Source of the DNA: Cellulophaga algicola DSM 14237
GTDB taxonomy: Bacteria > Bacteroidota > Bacteroidia > Flavobacteriales > Flavobacteriaceae
NCBI RefSeq assembly: GCF_000186265.1
Contig: NC_014934.1
Coordinates: 2,232,001 to 2,296,000, forward strand
DNA length: 64,000 nt
Reading direction: 5' to 3'
In this document: positions 54,003 through 63,254 of the stretch, piece after piece
Numbering within the stretch: position 1 is the stretch's first letter
Layout: each line of letters opens with the position of its first letter
Notes under the pieces: generated by a model
Databases searched by the model: none
Told to the model about the DNA's origin: nothing
The model's input: the letters and a program-made list of their open reading frames with translations, nothing else
Position numbers and translations under genes: made by a program

Positions 54003-54707
54003 ATGAAGTTGAATAGAATAAGAGTAAATGATAGTATTGATGATCAGAATGCAATTATCTCTAAGATTAAAGAGTTTATTCTTTACAAGAATTTAGAGCC
54101 TGGTGATAAGTTACCTTCAGAAAGAGAATTGTCTGAAAAGTTTAATGTAAGCCGAAGAAACGTTAGAGAGGCTATTGCTAAACTAGAACGTTATGAGCTG
54201 TTAAAATCCATTCCTAAAACAGGAACTTTTATTGCAAATATTGGACAGGTAGCTTTAAAGGGAATCATGGAAGGTGTTGTTGAGTTAAAACAACAAGATT
54301 TTAAATCCTTAGTAGAAACAAGATTAATGTTAGAAGCCCAAACTAGTTTTTTGGCAGCTCAAAGAAGAACGGAAGATGATTTAGAAAATATTGAGGCAGC
54401 TTTAAATTTGTATAAGGTTAAGATGATAAAAAGAGAGGATGCTTTAGAGGAAGATTTGCTTTTTCATTTAGCCATTGCGAAAGCCTGCGGTAATAGTACA
54501 CTTAATGCTTTGATGTTGCAAATTACCCCTAAGATTATTTCTGTTTTTGAAAAAATAAGGGTTTGTGATGAAGATGGCTTTATGCGAGAAGTGAATCAAC
54601 ATGAAGTAATTTTTAATGCAATAAAAGATAGCAATTCTCAGCTTGCGGTACGTGCCATGGAAGAGCATTTTAAGATGCTAAAAGACTTTTGTAATGAAAT
54701 TAGATAG
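54003..54707 (+). CDS. FadR-type GntR regulator
   Basis: The start at 54003 (MKLNRIRVNDSID) is chosen because an earlier TTG would add 15 residues before the family start. Residues 12-80 form the GntR winged HTH (LPSERELSEKFNVSRRNVREAIAKLERY), and 100-230 the FCD ligand domain with His residues (FHLAIAKACGN, RAMEEHFKML) that usually bind a metal. It follows SusD by 163 bases. It is the likely binder of the three 13-mers at 49118; FadR-type regulators in glycan loci often respond to sugar acids. Confidence 0.85.
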   Translation: MKLNRIRVNDSIDDQNAIISKIKEFILYKNLEPGDKLPSERELSEKFNVSRRNVREAIAKLERYELLKSIPKTGTFIANIGQVALKGIMEGVVELKQQDFKSLVETRLMLEAQTSFLAAQRRTEDDLENIEAALNLYKVKMIKREDALEEDLLFHLAIAKACGNSTLNALMLQITPKIISVFEKIRVCDEDGFMREVNQHEVIFNAIKDSNSQLAVRAMEEHFKMLKDFCNEIR

Positions 54708-54751
54708 CACTTAGAGTTTTATGTTCTTAAAATTCTCAAAATAGATTGTTC

Positions 54752-55684
54752 TTAATTCTGAATTAGTACTTTATTATAGTTAAGGGAGAGCATTTTTAAT
54801 GCATAGCGTTTTCCAAGTTCTCTAACGCCTTCAGAATCAAAATGGGTTCTATCTGATTTTGCGCTGCATCCTTTAGAAGAAATGACGTGGGCCGTAGGAA
54901 TACTTTTTGGCAAGGTCTGTATGATGGTATTCATTTCGCTTAATAAACCATTTTGTTCCTTATGTACAACTTCACCAGCTAATAAGGGAACTTGGTTTGC
55001 TTTTAAAGATAAATCTTTAAGCATGTTTCGGTATATCTTTTTTACGTATTTAGGCCATTTGGTATCACCATTATTTGTTTCGCCTTGGTGTAATAAAATA
55101 CCTTTAATTATCCCTTTTTTTTGACCTTTTTTAGCTAAATCTATTAGGTGTTGGTAAGGATTTCCTCCATAATCTTTAATTTTATTTTTAAACCAATCCT
55201 CAGGGTATGTATCTGTAAATTTTTGATATTTCTTTTTATTAAATAATCTTATGTCAGAGCCACCTACGGCAACATTGATAACAGCAATTGTGATGCTGTC
55301 GGGAAGATTTTGTATCATATTTTTTCCAAAATAATCTGCAGGTGATAAGCCGGTATAACATTGAGTAAGTGGTGCAGTGGCGGCGTACCAATTTCCTTTT
55401 TTTCGATTTAAATTTTCGCAATCTAACGACTGGAGCATTTGAAAACGAGTATTGGTAATGGTGTCTTGAGGCTCTATAGCCGCAGAACCTTCCATGTTAG
55501 ATTGGCCAAAACATATGTAAATATGGAAATTAGGGTCAATTTTTTCCACTTGCTTAGTACTATCATTATAGGTAAAGATTGTTCGCTTTAGAATGGTTGT
55601 ATTGCTATTGCCATAACAGATGGGGGTAGCAAAGAGTATGCTTAAGTAAACAATTGTTTTTTGAAGGTATCGTTTCGGATTCAT
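54752..55684 (-). CDS. sialate-O-acetylesterase-type SGNH esterase, exported
   Basis: After a signal peptide (TIVYLSILFATPICYG) comes a SASA-type domain: CFGQSNMEGSAA (nucleophile Ser), VAVGGSD, GILLHQGETNNGD and SDRTHFDSEGV (Asp/His). It removes acetyl groups from glycans; related proteins include acetylxylan esterases (CE6-like). It sits between two SusC/D loci, so it probably deacetylates the glycan imported by one of them. Confidence 0.82.
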   Translation of the reverse strand: MNPKRYLQKTIVYLSILFATPICYGNSNTTILKRTIFTYNDSTKQVEKIDPNFHIYICFGQSNMEGSAAIEPQDTITNTRFQMLQSLDCENLNRKKGNWYAATAPLTQCYTGLSPADYFGKNMIQNLPDSITIAVINVAVGGSDIRLFNKKKYQKFTDTYPEDWFKNKIKDYGGNPYQHLIDLAKKGQKKGIIKGILLHQGETNNGDTKWPKYVKKIYRNMLKDLSLKANQVPLLAGEVVHKEQNGLLSEMNTIIQTLPKSIPTAHVISSKGCSAKSDRTHFDSEGVRELGKRYALKMLSLNYNKVLIQN

Positions 55685-55782
55685 GTCGGATTGTTTGTGT
55701 TGTTATGTGAAGTAGATAAATTCAAATGTATAAGTATTCAAAAACTAATACTTTGTAATTTGTGCTGAATCCTAATAGTATT

Positions 55783-56655
55783 TTAGTGTTTTGTAATCAG
55801 TTTTTGTTGATCTCTAAAATAACTTGGAGTATATCCCATTTTTCGTTTAAAGGTTCTGTTGAAGTTTGAAATGTTGTTAAAGCCACTGTCATAGCAAATT
55901 TCATTAATAGAGCGTTCTGTTTCTATTAGAAGTCTAGCGGCATGCCCTAGTCGTAGGTCACTAACGTAATCGGAAAATGAGGAATTAGTGCTTCTTTTGA
56001 AGAAATGGCTAAAAGCAGATTCTGACATATTTATTAAGCTTGCTACATCTTTTAGAAGTATTTTTTGATGTAAGTTTTCTTTAATATAAGTATTCACTTT
56101 TTCTATTCTGCGACTTTTGTGAATGGTATAGTGGTCCACGTATGAGTGACTTGCTAGTGTTTTAGTATTGCGAGCAATAGATAAGTCATATAAGATAGAT
56201 AGAAAATTTAGTAAGGAATCAAAATCTTGTGATTCGGATAAACGTAATATTTTTGGCTTTAAAACTGATAGCGTTTCTTTTGAAAATAAAATTCCTCTTT
56301 TAGATTTCTCTAAAAGGAGTCTGATAGGTAGCATGAGTTTTCTGTTTAGTGCTAGTTCTGATAAGAATTTCTGATGAAATTGAACGGTAACCACATGGGC
56401 TTTTGTGTTTTCGTCTTCTCCGGTCCAAGCATGTGGTGTATTAGAGCCAACCAACACCAAATCACAATCAGTGTATTCTTGTATGGAGTCTCCTATAATT
56501 CTTTTGCCTGTAGAGTTTAGGACCAAGTTAAGTTCTAGTTCTGGGTGAAAATGAATCGGAAAATCAAATTTAGCAGAATGATGATTTAATACAATAAAGA
56601 AATCATCTTCAGATATAGGTACTAATTCTCTTAAAATACGCGCTTCTTTGTTCAT
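55783..56655 (-). CDS. AraC-family regulator with cupin sensor
   Basis: Residues 20-110 form a cupin-like sensor (FDFPIHFHPELELNLVLNSTG, SNTPHAWTG). Residues 190-285 are the double HTH of AraC (LHQKILLKDVASLINMSESA, INEICYDSGFNNISNFNRTF). 290 residues. It diverges from the second SusC gene across 259 bases and probably controls that locus in response to a sugar. Confidence 0.87.
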   Translation of the reverse strand: MNKEARILRELVPISEDDFFIVLNHHSAKFDFPIHFHPELELNLVLNSTGKRIIGDSIQEYTDCDLVLVGSNTPHAWTGEDENTKAHVVTVQFHQKFLSELALNRKLMLPIRLLLEKSKRGILFSKETLSVLKPKILRLSESQDFDSLLNFLSILYDLSIARNTKTLASHSYVDHYTIHKSRRIEKVNTYIKENLHQKILLKDVASLINMSESAFSHFFKRSTNSSFSDYVSDLRLGHAARLLIETERSINEICYDSGFNNISNFNRTFKRKMGYTPSYFRDQQKLITKH

Positions 56656-56914
56656 AAAAGTATCATAGGGTGTTTTCTCAAAATAAGATATAAAATATAT
56701 TAAATTATAAATTTATAGTCTTAATAATTATCAAATTAAATAAAAATAACTGTAAAACATCTTATATTTTTTCATTTAATAGTGTCATTTTGTTTATTTA
56801 AGACAGGTTTTTCATATAAGTATCATTAATCAACATGATTTACAAAATTAAGGTTAAGGATATGTTATTCTTTTGTAAACAACTTAATTACTAACTAATT
56901 AAACTTATGAACTA
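56656..56914. promoter_or_regulatory. divergent AraC / SusC intergenic region
   Basis: 259 very AT-rich bases with no gene. Promoters for both directions must lie here. I see no clean TAnnTTTG close to SusC and no clear operator dyad. Confidence 0.4.
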
Positions 56915-59900
56915 ATGAAATATGAATTTCAAAAAAGCATAATTTTTATTGTTTTCTTAATTTTTGGCTTCTCTGGGGTTGCACAAATTAAGGTAACCGG
57001 AACAGTAAAATCTAACGACGGAATTCCTTTGCTTGGTGTAACCATTATGGAAAATGGTTCTGCTACAAATGGAGTAACAACAGATTTTGATGGGAATTTT
57101 TCTATTGAAATGAACAATCTTAATACTGAACTCGTAGTTTCTTATATAGGTTTTGTAACACAGACTATTTCTGTAAACAGTAGTGCTGCAATAACGGTTA
57201 TTCTTGAAGAAGATCTTGAGCAGCTTTCTGAAGTTGTTGTTGTAGGATATGGTTCTGTTAAGAAGAGCGATTTAACGGGATCTGTAACTTCTGTTGAAAT
57301 GGCTAACATCCCATCAAAACCATCAAATTCTATAGATGGCTTATTGCAAGGTCAAGTGGCTGGTGTGCAAGTTATCGCAGCTTCAGATACTCCAGGGGCG
57401 GGCGCAGTTATTAGAATTAGAGGGGGTAGTTCTTTACGCGGTGGTAATGATCCTCTTGTTGTAGTGGATGGTTTTCCTATTGGGTATGCCGGAGATTTAA
57501 AGCAAATATCTCCTCAAGATATTGCCTCAATGGAAGTGTTAAAAGATGCATCTGCTGCCGCTATTTATGGTTCTAGAGGAGCTAATGGTGTCATTATAAT
57601 AACTACAAAAAAAGGAGCAAAACACAGTACCGAAGTAACCGTTTCCCAACAAAATACATTTACCAGGTTTACGTCCGATTTGAATTTATGGAGGGATCCA
57701 GTTTTAATGGCTGAGCTAAGTAACGAGAGCAGAACTAATGGTGGTTTTACACCAGTTTATATTGGTTCTAGAGATGCAAATGGGGTGTATTACCCTTCTG
57801 TAGGGGAGCTTAAAAATGGGGATTGGTCTTACAATACACGTTGGGATGATGTCGTTTTTCGTGATCCAGTATCTAATAATACCAATCTAGCTATACGGAG
57901 TCAGACAGATAGAACCCAATTTAGTTTAAGTACAACCTATTACACGAATGAAGGGGTTTACATAGAGGATGATTATGAGAAATTGAACATTAACCTTAAT
58001 GTTACTCATAAAATTTATGATGATAAAGTTACCATTGGAGGAAATGTTATTTACTCTAAAGGAAATAGAAATAATAATGGAGGACTGGCATATTGGCGTA
58101 ATCCTATTTTTCCAGTTTATTTGGAAGGAAATCCTTCTAATGATTATTTTTTAGCCGGGTCACAAGATTATTCACACCCTACTGCATTAACTGAAAATAG
58201 AACGAATAAAAATAAGTTTTTAGATTTTATTGGTTCTGCTTTTGTAGAGATTCAATTTATTCCAACTTTAAAATTAAAAACCCAAGTAAACCATAAATTT
58301 GGTCGTTCTATTACAGATTATTATAATCCTAAAAGATATACAGAGGATGGTACTTTTAATAACGGTTCTGGAGGTGTTAATAATTGGGAAAGTAGTGAAA
58401 CCGTTGCGGAAACGTTCTTAACGTTTAACGATATGTTTAAAGAGAAACATAGCTTTACTGCAATGGCAGGTTTCTCATACCAAGGATATGAGGCTAGAAC
58501 TTCTGATTTGAGAGCCTATGATTTTTTAAATGAATCTTTAGGGAATGGTAATCTTGCTGCAGGTAATCCTGAAAAGCAATCTGTAGCGAACAGCTTATCT
58601 GAAACCGTGATGTACTCTGGTCTTGGTCGTTTAAATTATTCTTATGATGATAAATATTTAGCAACATTTACCGTGCGTACCGATGGTTCTTCAAAATTTG
58701 GAGCGAACAATCAGTGGGCGATGTTTCCTTCTGGTGCGTTAGGTTGGAAGTTGCATAAGGAGAGCTTTATTGAAAATTTAAATGTTTTTGATGAGTTTAA
58801 ACTTCGCGCTAGCTACGGTATTTCTGGTAATCAAGGTATTTCTCCTTATTTAATTAATAGTAGGTACGGACAAGATCAATACTATGTAAACGGTCGTTGG
58901 CAAACAACGATTGGCCCTGGTTACGTAGTGGGTCAAGATAGTCAAAGTGGTAAGAAAACCTGGGGTGGTATTCCTAATCCAGACTTAAAATGGGAGACTA
59001 CAGCACAATTTAATATAGGAGCTGATATTGCCTTTTTAAATAATAGAGTAAAAATCACAGCAGATTACTATAAAAAATCAACCTCAGATTTATTACGCGA
59101 GCGTTTACTTTCTCCTTCTTCTTCTTATGATAAAATTTGGGTTAATGATGGTGAAATAGAAAACCAAGGGGTAGAAGTAACTTTAGATGGTACTATGGTT
59201 AATAAAGAAGATTGGGGGCTAAACGGAATGTTCATTTTCTCTAGAAACAAAAACAAAGTAGTTAGCCTAGGAGACGCTGTATCATCTGGTTTAAATACCG
59301 ATGCTTTAACTGGGGTTAAATATGAATTTTCTGGAAATCAAGTTGAAGCTTTTCGTGCTATACCAAACATCTTAGCTATTGGGCAACCTATAAATGTTTT
59401 TTATGGTTATAAGGTAGCTGGTATTATACAGTCTGAGGCCGAAGGTTTGGCTGCGGGACTAACGGGTGATTTGGCACAACCGGGAGAATTTAAATATAGA
59501 GATTTAAATGAGGATGGAGTTATTGATGAGAATGACCGTGCTATAATTGGTAACCCTAATCCAGATTTTATAGCAAGTTTTAATCTTAATGCGCGCTATA
59601 AGAATTTTGACTTCTCGCTTTTCTTTAACAGTAGTATTGGTCAAGATATTTTTAATACGAAAGCATTTAGCGAGCCAAGCAATACACCCTTACGTTGGAC
59701 GCAAGATAACACAACAAACAATTACCCAAGTTTAAGAGATGGCCGTACTGTTTATATGTCAGATTGGTTTATAGAGAAAGGAAGTTTTTTACGCTTACAA
59801 AACCTTTCTGTAGGCTATACTGTAAAAGACCTAAAAACGGCATGGCTTAAAAAAGGTAGAATTTTTATGAACGGAACAAACCTATTCACCATAACAGATT

Positions 59901-59998
59901 TTAAGGGTTATGATCCTGAATTAGGCGGAGACGGTATTTATTGGGGAGGTTATCCTAAGTTAAGAAACTGGACCTTAGGCGTAGAACTAACCTTTTAA
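56915..59998 (+). CDS. SusC/RagA-type TonB-dependent transporter, second locus
   Basis: Signal peptide (IIFIVFLIFGFSGVAQ), regulatory-like domain (VTGTVKSNDGIPLLGVTI), LSEVVVVGYGSVKKSDLTGS, plug (IYGSRGANGVIIITTKKG) and a barrel ending WTLGVELTF. 1027 residues. It is only distantly like the first SusC here, so the loci probably import different glycans. SusD follows 44 bases later, counting from the preferred SusD start. Confidence 0.93.
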   Translation: MKYEFQKSIIFIVFLIFGFSGVAQIKVTGTVKSNDGIPLLGVTIMENGSATNGVTTDFDGNFSIEMNNLNTELVVSYIGFVTQTISVNSSAAITVILEEDLEQLSEVVVVGYGSVKKSDLTGSVTSVEMANIPSKPSNSIDGLLQGQVAGVQVIAASDTPGAGAVIRIRGGSSLRGGNDPLVVVDGFPIGYAGDLKQISPQDIASMEVLKDASAAAIYGSRGANGVIIITTKKGAKHSTEVTVSQQNTFTRFTSDLNLWRDPVLMAELSNESRTNGGFTPVYIGSRDANGVYYPSVGELKNGDWSYNTRWDDVVFRDPVSNNTNLAIRSQTDRTQFSLSTTYYTNEGVYIEDDYEKLNINLNVTHKIYDDKVTIGGNVIYSKGNRNNNGGLAYWRNPIFPVYLEGNPSNDYFLAGSQDYSHPTALTENRTNKNKFLDFIGSAFVEIQFIPTLKLKTQVNHKFGRSITDYYNPKRYTEDGTFNNGSGGVNNWESSETVAETFLTFNDMFKEKHSFTAMAGFSYQGYEARTSDLRAYDFLNESLGNGNLAAGNPEKQSVANSLSETVMYSGLGRLNYSYDDKYLATFTVRTDGSSKFGANNQWAMFPSGALGWKLHKESFIENLNVFDEFKLRASYGISGNQGISPYLINSRYGQDQYYVNGRWQTTIGPGYVVGQDSQSGKKTWGGIPNPDLKWETTAQFNIGADIAFLNNRVKITADYYKKSTSDLLRERLLSPSSSYDKIWVNDGEIENQGVEVTLDGTMVNKEDWGLNGMFIFSRNKNKVVSLGDAVSSGLNTDALTGVKYEFSGNQVEAFRAIPNILAIGQPINVFYGYKVAGIIQSEAEGLAAGLTGDLAQPGEFKYRDLNEDGVIDENDRAIIGNPNPDFIASFNLNARYKNFDFSLFFNSSIGQDIFNTKAFSEPSNTPLRWTQDNTTNNYPSLRDGRTVYMSDWFIEKGSFLRLQNLSVGYTVKDLKTAWLKKGRIFMNGTNLFTITDFKGYDPELGGDGIYWGGYPKLRNWTLGVELTF

Positions 59999-60042
59999 AT
60001 TCAGTTAAAATGAAAACATTTACAATAATAAACGAATTGAAA

Positions 60043-61545
60043 ATGAAGCACTTTAAAAAATTAATAGTAGCGCTCGCTCTTGTTGCGGGTGTTACTTCTT
60101 GCGAAAGCTTAGATGTAGAACCTACCGGTTTTTATTCCGATGAAAATTTCTATAAAACTATAGAAGACGCAGAAGCATCTATTTTATATGCTTATGACGC
60201 ACTTACACTTGTTAGTTATGCTCCTGTAACATATTACTTTACAGAATTAGCATCAGACAACTGTAATGTAAAGGCAGACGAAGGTGCAGATGCGCAAGCA
60301 TTTGTAAACTGGGAGGTTACTGCTCAAAACCAATTATTAACACAATATTACAGATCTATTTATATTGCTGTAAATCGTGCCAATGCTGTTATAGAAAATA
60401 TAGAAGGCAAAGGGTTTAACCCAGAAGACGAAAAACGCATTTTAGGTGAGGCCTTATTCTTAAGAGCTTATAACCATTTTAATGCCGTAAAAGCATTTGG
60501 TTTAGCACCATTACAAAAATCTTTAATTGATAAGTTAGATGAAACAACAGCTACATTACCTGCAGATATGCAAGAGGTTTATGCTTTTTTAATTGAAGAT
60601 TTAACTAGAGCAATAGACAATTTAGAGGTAAACAGAGTTGCAGGTCGCGCAGATAAAGTAGCTGCACAGGCATTACTTTCTAAAGTGTATTTATTTGCTG
60701 CTTCTGCAAAAGAAAGTGGGGTTCCTAAGTATAATACCATTACAGAAAGTGTAGATAATTTATATACTAAATCTGCAGAGTATGCTGGTATGGTTTTAAA
60801 TAATCAAGGTGAATATAGTCACGATATGGATCTTCAAAACATTTACAATGTAGATACTCCTAACGGTCCAGAACATATTTTTATTTTATCATTAGATAGG
60901 TCTGGCACACAAGAGGGAGATTATTCTAAATTATCAAAATACTTTATTCCTTATATAGATGGCGCTACAGTATATCTAAAAAATACAGATGATACTTTTT
61001 CTCCAACACACGATGGGTGGAGCGTTTTTCAAACTTCAGATAAATTATTTGCGTCTTATGAAGCTGCAGACAAACGTAAAACCGATTTGTTTGTTTCTGA
61101 AGTATATGATCAAAGTGGTGCCGCTATTGGCTCTGTTGCAGATGGCACGGTAATTTATCCTTTCACTAGAAAATATATAGATCCTAAGTTCGAGGGTGAC
61201 AAAACAAGCACAAGACCGTATTTAATTCGCTACTCAGACATACAACTGGTATATGCAGAGGCTACTGCCAATGCAGATGGCTTAGCACAATACAACCAAA
61301 TTAGAAATAGAGCCAATGCTACAGAATTAGCTAGTATTGGTGGTTTGTCTAAAGCCGATTTTAGAAAACTAATTGTAGCAGAACGCCAAAGAGAACTTGC
61401 TTACGAAGGAGACCGCCTATGGGATCTTAGACGTACAAATACGGTACAAAGTAATGTTACAAAAGCAGCTGGCTTATCTCCAGATGCAGTAGCTTTTTAC
61501 CCTATTCCGCAACGTGAGATAGATTTAAATCCAAACATCAACTAA
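60043..61545 (+). CDS. SusD/RagB-type glycan-binding lipoprotein, second locus
   Basis: The start at 60043 (MKHFKKLIVALALVAGVTSC) gives a clean lipoprotein signal; an ATG at 60010 would add 11 residues before it. SusD features: EALFLRAYNHFNAVKAFG, RKLIVAERQRELAYEGDRLWDLRR and FYPIPQREIDLNPNI at the end. 500 residues. Partner of the SusC just upstream. Confidence 0.91.
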   Translation: MKHFKKLIVALALVAGVTSCESLDVEPTGFYSDENFYKTIEDAEASILYAYDALTLVSYAPVTYYFTELASDNCNVKADEGADAQAFVNWEVTAQNQLLTQYYRSIYIAVNRANAVIENIEGKGFNPEDEKRILGEALFLRAYNHFNAVKAFGLAPLQKSLIDKLDETTATLPADMQEVYAFLIEDLTRAIDNLEVNRVAGRADKVAAQALLSKVYLFAASAKESGVPKYNTITESVDNLYTKSAEYAGMVLNNQGEYSHDMDLQNIYNVDTPNGPEHIFILSLDRSGTQEGDYSKLSKYFIPYIDGATVYLKNTDDTFSPTHDGWSVFQTSDKLFASYEAADKRKTDLFVSEVYDQSGAAIGSVADGTVIYPFTRKYIDPKFEGDKTSTRPYLIRYSDIQLVYAEATANADGLAQYNQIRNRANATELASIGGLSKADFRKLIVAERQRELAYEGDRLWDLRRTNTVQSNVTKAAGLSPDAVAFYPIPQREIDLNPNIN

Positions 61546-61556
61546 ACTAAAGCATA

Positions 61557-63224
61557 ATGAAAAAATTATATAACATATACTTTATAGTACTGGCATTGTT
61601 TTTTGTTGCTTGTACAGAAAACCCTCTTGAAGATGTAGAGGGCACAGATTGGCAAAAAGATCGTAATGTGGTTTCTATTTTAGTCGAAGGCCAAATAGGA
61701 ACAGCAATTATAGAACGTAATTTTGACGATGCAAAAATTAAAATCTATGCCAAAGTTGAGAACATAGCTGACTTAGCAAATGTGGAAATTAAAAACATCG
61801 CGTTTTCATATGGAGCTAGCTCTGCAAATGAGAAAGGCACAACCTTAGATTTAAGCAGCGGTACAGCTACAATTGCTGTTGCATCTGGCGCAGGAGAAAG
61901 CTTAAGCTGGGAGGTTTCTTTATTACCTTTTAAATCTGACTTAGAAGGTACTTGGTACATTGGTAATGTTAGTATGTATTGCGATATGTTTACCTGGGAA
62001 AGCTGGGGATGGGAAAAATATGTTCAGATTACAGATTATTTACCAGAATTAAACCCTGAGTTAGACAACGAAATTATTTTTACCGTAGAAGGCGCAGATG
62101 CCAAAGGAAACCCTTTTGGTAACTACGAGCACAATGCAGGTAGTGATGGCCTTTTTGGCAGCTATACAGATGCTGCTAAAGGATGGGATTTTAATTCTAG
62201 ATTCCGAAAAATACCAACAGGTAATGGTACTTGGTTACGAGATTTTGAACGTAATAAAGTTATAATTACTGATGCTAATAAAGTTGAATACGAGCTAGAT
62301 TTAGAATTGCTTACGGAAACTAATGAGGTTACGCTAAAAACAGAAGTTCCTTATTTAGTAGATAACTTTAGTTGGACAGATACCGATTGGAGTTATGAAG
62401 AATTAGCACATATGTCCAATTCAACTTGGTATACATTGACTAAAGAACGTGTGTTACAAACAGGTAATAGTATTACTGGCCTAACAGTCAAAGACCAAGA
62501 TGGTGATACGCAAATAGATGGCGACACTAAAGAAATTACAGTTACTATTTTGGATAATGGCGCAAATTTAGCAGCCATAGAACTTACTGGCTTAGACTTG
62601 TCTTACGCTGCAACAGCTGATACTAGTGTTGGTAGCACTTTAGATTTTTCAACAGCAAATACGACTACTATAAATGTTACTTCAGAAACTGGAGAAAGTG
62701 CAAGCTGGACCGTAAAAATTCTAGTAAAATCTGACTTAGATGGCACCTATTCTAATCCATCATCTCTAATCTATGTAAACCAAGAGTACGGTAGTGATTA
62801 CAGCAAAAATATTAGCGATGATTTTACAAGTGCTAATTTAGAATTTGATAACGAAATTGTTGTTGTAAGCGAAGGCTATAATGGTGACAGACCTAACGGA
62901 AAAATAACAAATAACGCTGGCGCGGATGGCGTTTACGGAGATTACAACCACGCAGATGCGGATGTAGACTTAAATGCTAAACTTAGACATTTGTTACCTG
63001 CTGGCGAATCTTACTTTGAGATAGATTTAGCTACAAATACAATGTACATAGGCACTTCTAAAGACGATCTTACCTCAGAAGCTAAAATGTTGGCTACCGA
63101 CACGGGAATTACACTTCAGTTTACACTTGCTTACAGAGAGCTAGAGCCTAATTGGAGCTACGGAAACTATGATAATTACATGTGTTGGACGTATCAATAC
63201 GAGATTAATTTAGACAAACAATAG
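61557..63224 (+). CDS. SusE-like surface lipoprotein with duplicated domains
   Basis: Lipobox FVAC (Cys19). The 555 residues contain two related halves: an Ig-like module ending in SGAGESLSWEV... / SETGESASWTVKI..., then a module starting KSDLEGTWY / KSDLDGTYS with repeated LDNEIIFTVEG / FDNEIVVVSEG and NAGSDGLFGSY / NAGADGVYGDY. It is probably a surface glycan-binding protein, as usual for the gene after susD. Confidence 0.75.
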   Translation: MKKLYNIYFIVLALFFVACTENPLEDVEGTDWQKDRNVVSILVEGQIGTAIIERNFDDAKIKIYAKVENIADLANVEIKNIAFSYGASSANEKGTTLDLSSGTATIAVASGAGESLSWEVSLLPFKSDLEGTWYIGNVSMYCDMFTWESWGWEKYVQITDYLPELNPELDNEIIFTVEGADAKGNPFGNYEHNAGSDGLFGSYTDAAKGWDFNSRFRKIPTGNGTWLRDFERNKVIITDANKVEYELDLELLTETNEVTLKTEVPYLVDNFSWTDTDWSYEELAHMSNSTWYTLTKERVLQTGNSITGLTVKDQDGDTQIDGDTKEITVTILDNGANLAAIELTGLDLSYAATADTSVGSTLDFSTANTTTINVTSETGESASWTVKILVKSDLDGTYSNPSSLIYVNQEYGSDYSKNISDDFTSANLEFDNEIVVVSEGYNGDRPNGKITNNAGADGVYGDYNHADADVDLNAKLRHLLPAGESYFEIDLATNTMYIGTSKDDLTSEAKMLATDTGITLQFTLAYRELEPNWSYGNYDNYMCWTYQYEINLDKQ

Positions 63225-63254
63225 TTCTTTTATCGAATTAAAAAAAACAAAAAA